In this document: positions 60,594 through 61,007 of the stretch, piece by piece
Numbering within the stretch: the first letter of the stretch is position 1
Layout of the letters: every line of letters begins with the position of its first letter
Source: Sulfurimonadaceae bacterium
GTDB lineage: Bacteria > Campylobacterota > Campylobacteria > Campylobacterales > Sulfurimonadaceae
Direction of reading: 5' to 3'
Length of the DNA: 61,007 bases
Assembly (NCBI GenBank): GCA_016744905.1
Contig: JADGDM010000001.1
Span: forward strand, 92,228-153,234
Program-made: the position numbers and the translations under genes
Notes under the pieces: generated by a model
Databases searched by the model: none
What the model saw: only the letters and a program-made list of their open reading frames with translations
What the model was told of the DNA's origin: nothing

Positions 60594-61007
60594 ATGAAAA
60601 AAATTCTAGTAACACTTTTACTTTTCGTAAATATGCTTTATGCAGTAACGGCGTATCCCCTATTATATCGTGGTATCGGCGATAATATTTATTCGAATAC
60701 AGATGCCTACAAGCAACTTTTAAAATATGATTACTTTCAAAGGGGGCATGAAGCTTTAAATGTTTTTGTTGTTAAAAGTGATGCATTACGAGAAGAGGGT
60801 GCTTTTTTAGATGCAAGTTCTGATGCTAAAGCTAAAAAAAATTATATCAATAAACTTCGTGCCCTAGATAAAGAGAATACTTACATACGCGGAACGCTGA
60901 GTTCGGACTTACATAAACTGCGTAATGAACGTGAATTTGAAGTTTTACGTCTGATGAATACTTTTGATATGCCTGAATTGAGCAATTCGAAAGAGGTGAA
61001 AATCGCA
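60594..61007 (+). CDS. Partial exported protein, 5' end only
   Basis: The frame opens with ATG at 60594 after a caggac ribosome-binding site and stays open to the edge of the window (138 codons). It starts with a signal peptide (MKKILVTLLLFVNMLYA). The mature part is helical and charged (YNINK-like stretches, e.g. NKLRALDKENTYIRGTLSSD), with YPLLYRGIGDNIYSNTDAYK just after the signal. The gene continues beyond the window, so the family cannot be judged. Confidence 0.7.
   Translation, partial: MKKILVTLLLFVNMLYAVTAYPLLYRGIGDNIYSNTDAYKQLLKYDYFQRGHEALNVFVVKSDALREEGAFLDASSDAKAKKNYINKLRALDKENTYIRGTLSSDLHKLRNEREFEVLRLMNTFDMPELSNSKEVKIA

Noticed and set aside
1-61007. CRISPR arrays, tRNA or rRNA genes, insertion sequences, toxin-antitoxin pairs
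   Set aside because: No regular direct repeats, cloverleaf-like segments in intergenic DNA, transposase motifs or small paired toxin genes were seen; all gaps are short.

Overview
The window is an AT-rich, densely packed piece of a Campylobacterota (Epsilonproteobacteria) chromosome, most like Sulfurimonas and its relatives. The evidence is the gene set: an HP0268-type protein directly upstream of miaB, a compact NusA, a DUF3972 protein between purE and glycyl-tRNA synthetase alpha, a bacterial aminoacyltransferase (Bpt), a Helicobacter-type CheZ, a RecD2 helicase, cytosolic histidine kinases with an AHQWKQP-type H-box, and an OprD-like porin. No rRNA, tRNA, CRISPR array, prophage or insertion sequence was recognised. 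No gene-free stretch exceeds 300 bases. The first ~184 bases are GC-rich and look foreign to the rest.

Layout. 0.2-3.6 kb: porin, an orphan peptide/nickel-type ABC permease, and nusA. 3.7-11.7 kb: an HP0268-miaB-acyltransferase-Xer recombinase operon running into three genes that I read as a reduced PilM-PilN-PilO module, met head-on by rimO-tilS. 11.7-19.1 kb: a BaiN-type flavoprotein, a lipoprotein/beta-barrel/small exported protein trio, bpt, a CheY-like regulator with a small membrane protein, and prfB with a coiled-coil lipoprotein. 19.2-26.5 kb: panC, ftsI, flagellar rod genes flgB-flgC-fliE, ftsW-murG and a DedA protein. 26.5-29.1 kb: a large secreted beta-propeller protein and a 56-residue lipoprotein. 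29.2-37.4 kb: alaS, a CopD-like protein, maf, bioF, an ABC ATPase, PBP1A and a small outer-membrane protein. 37.4-44.8 kb (minus): GGDEF-EAL protein, leuA, histidine kinase, glnA and a PHP phosphatase. 44.9-48.8 kb: cheZ, U32 peptidase/TrhP-like, purE, DUF3972 and DUF89. 48.9-53.6 kb (minus): an M6 metalloprotease lipoprotein, a separately encoded M6-type propeptide, an outer-membrane protein and a five-repeat PPC-like lipoprotein. 53.7-61 kb: glyQ, a response regulator, a divergent histidine kinase, a DUF4395/haem-c/histidine-kinase fusion, recD2 and the start of another exported protein.

The main candidates for new biology are: (1) the 'exploded' M6 protease locus, where propeptide, catalytic domain and PPC-type domains, usually parts of one protein, are separate exported proteins next to an outer-membrane protein; (2) the DUF4395-CXXCH-histidine kinase fusion coupled to a second kinase and a regulator; (3) two interleaved inverted repeats over the glnA start codon, which could form a pseudoknot or a paired operator; (4) a 16-bp perfect inverted repeat in the leader of the HP0268-miaB operon; and (5) a strongly over-represented palindrome, GCGCGC (39 copies by eye, 20 as AGCGCGCT), spread unevenly through this AT-rich sequence. 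Several genes also have a -10 box only 6-8 bases from the start codon, suggesting leaderless transcripts, and five convergent gene pairs overlap at their 3' ends.

All calls come from reading the sequence and recalled family knowledge; no search or structure prediction was run.
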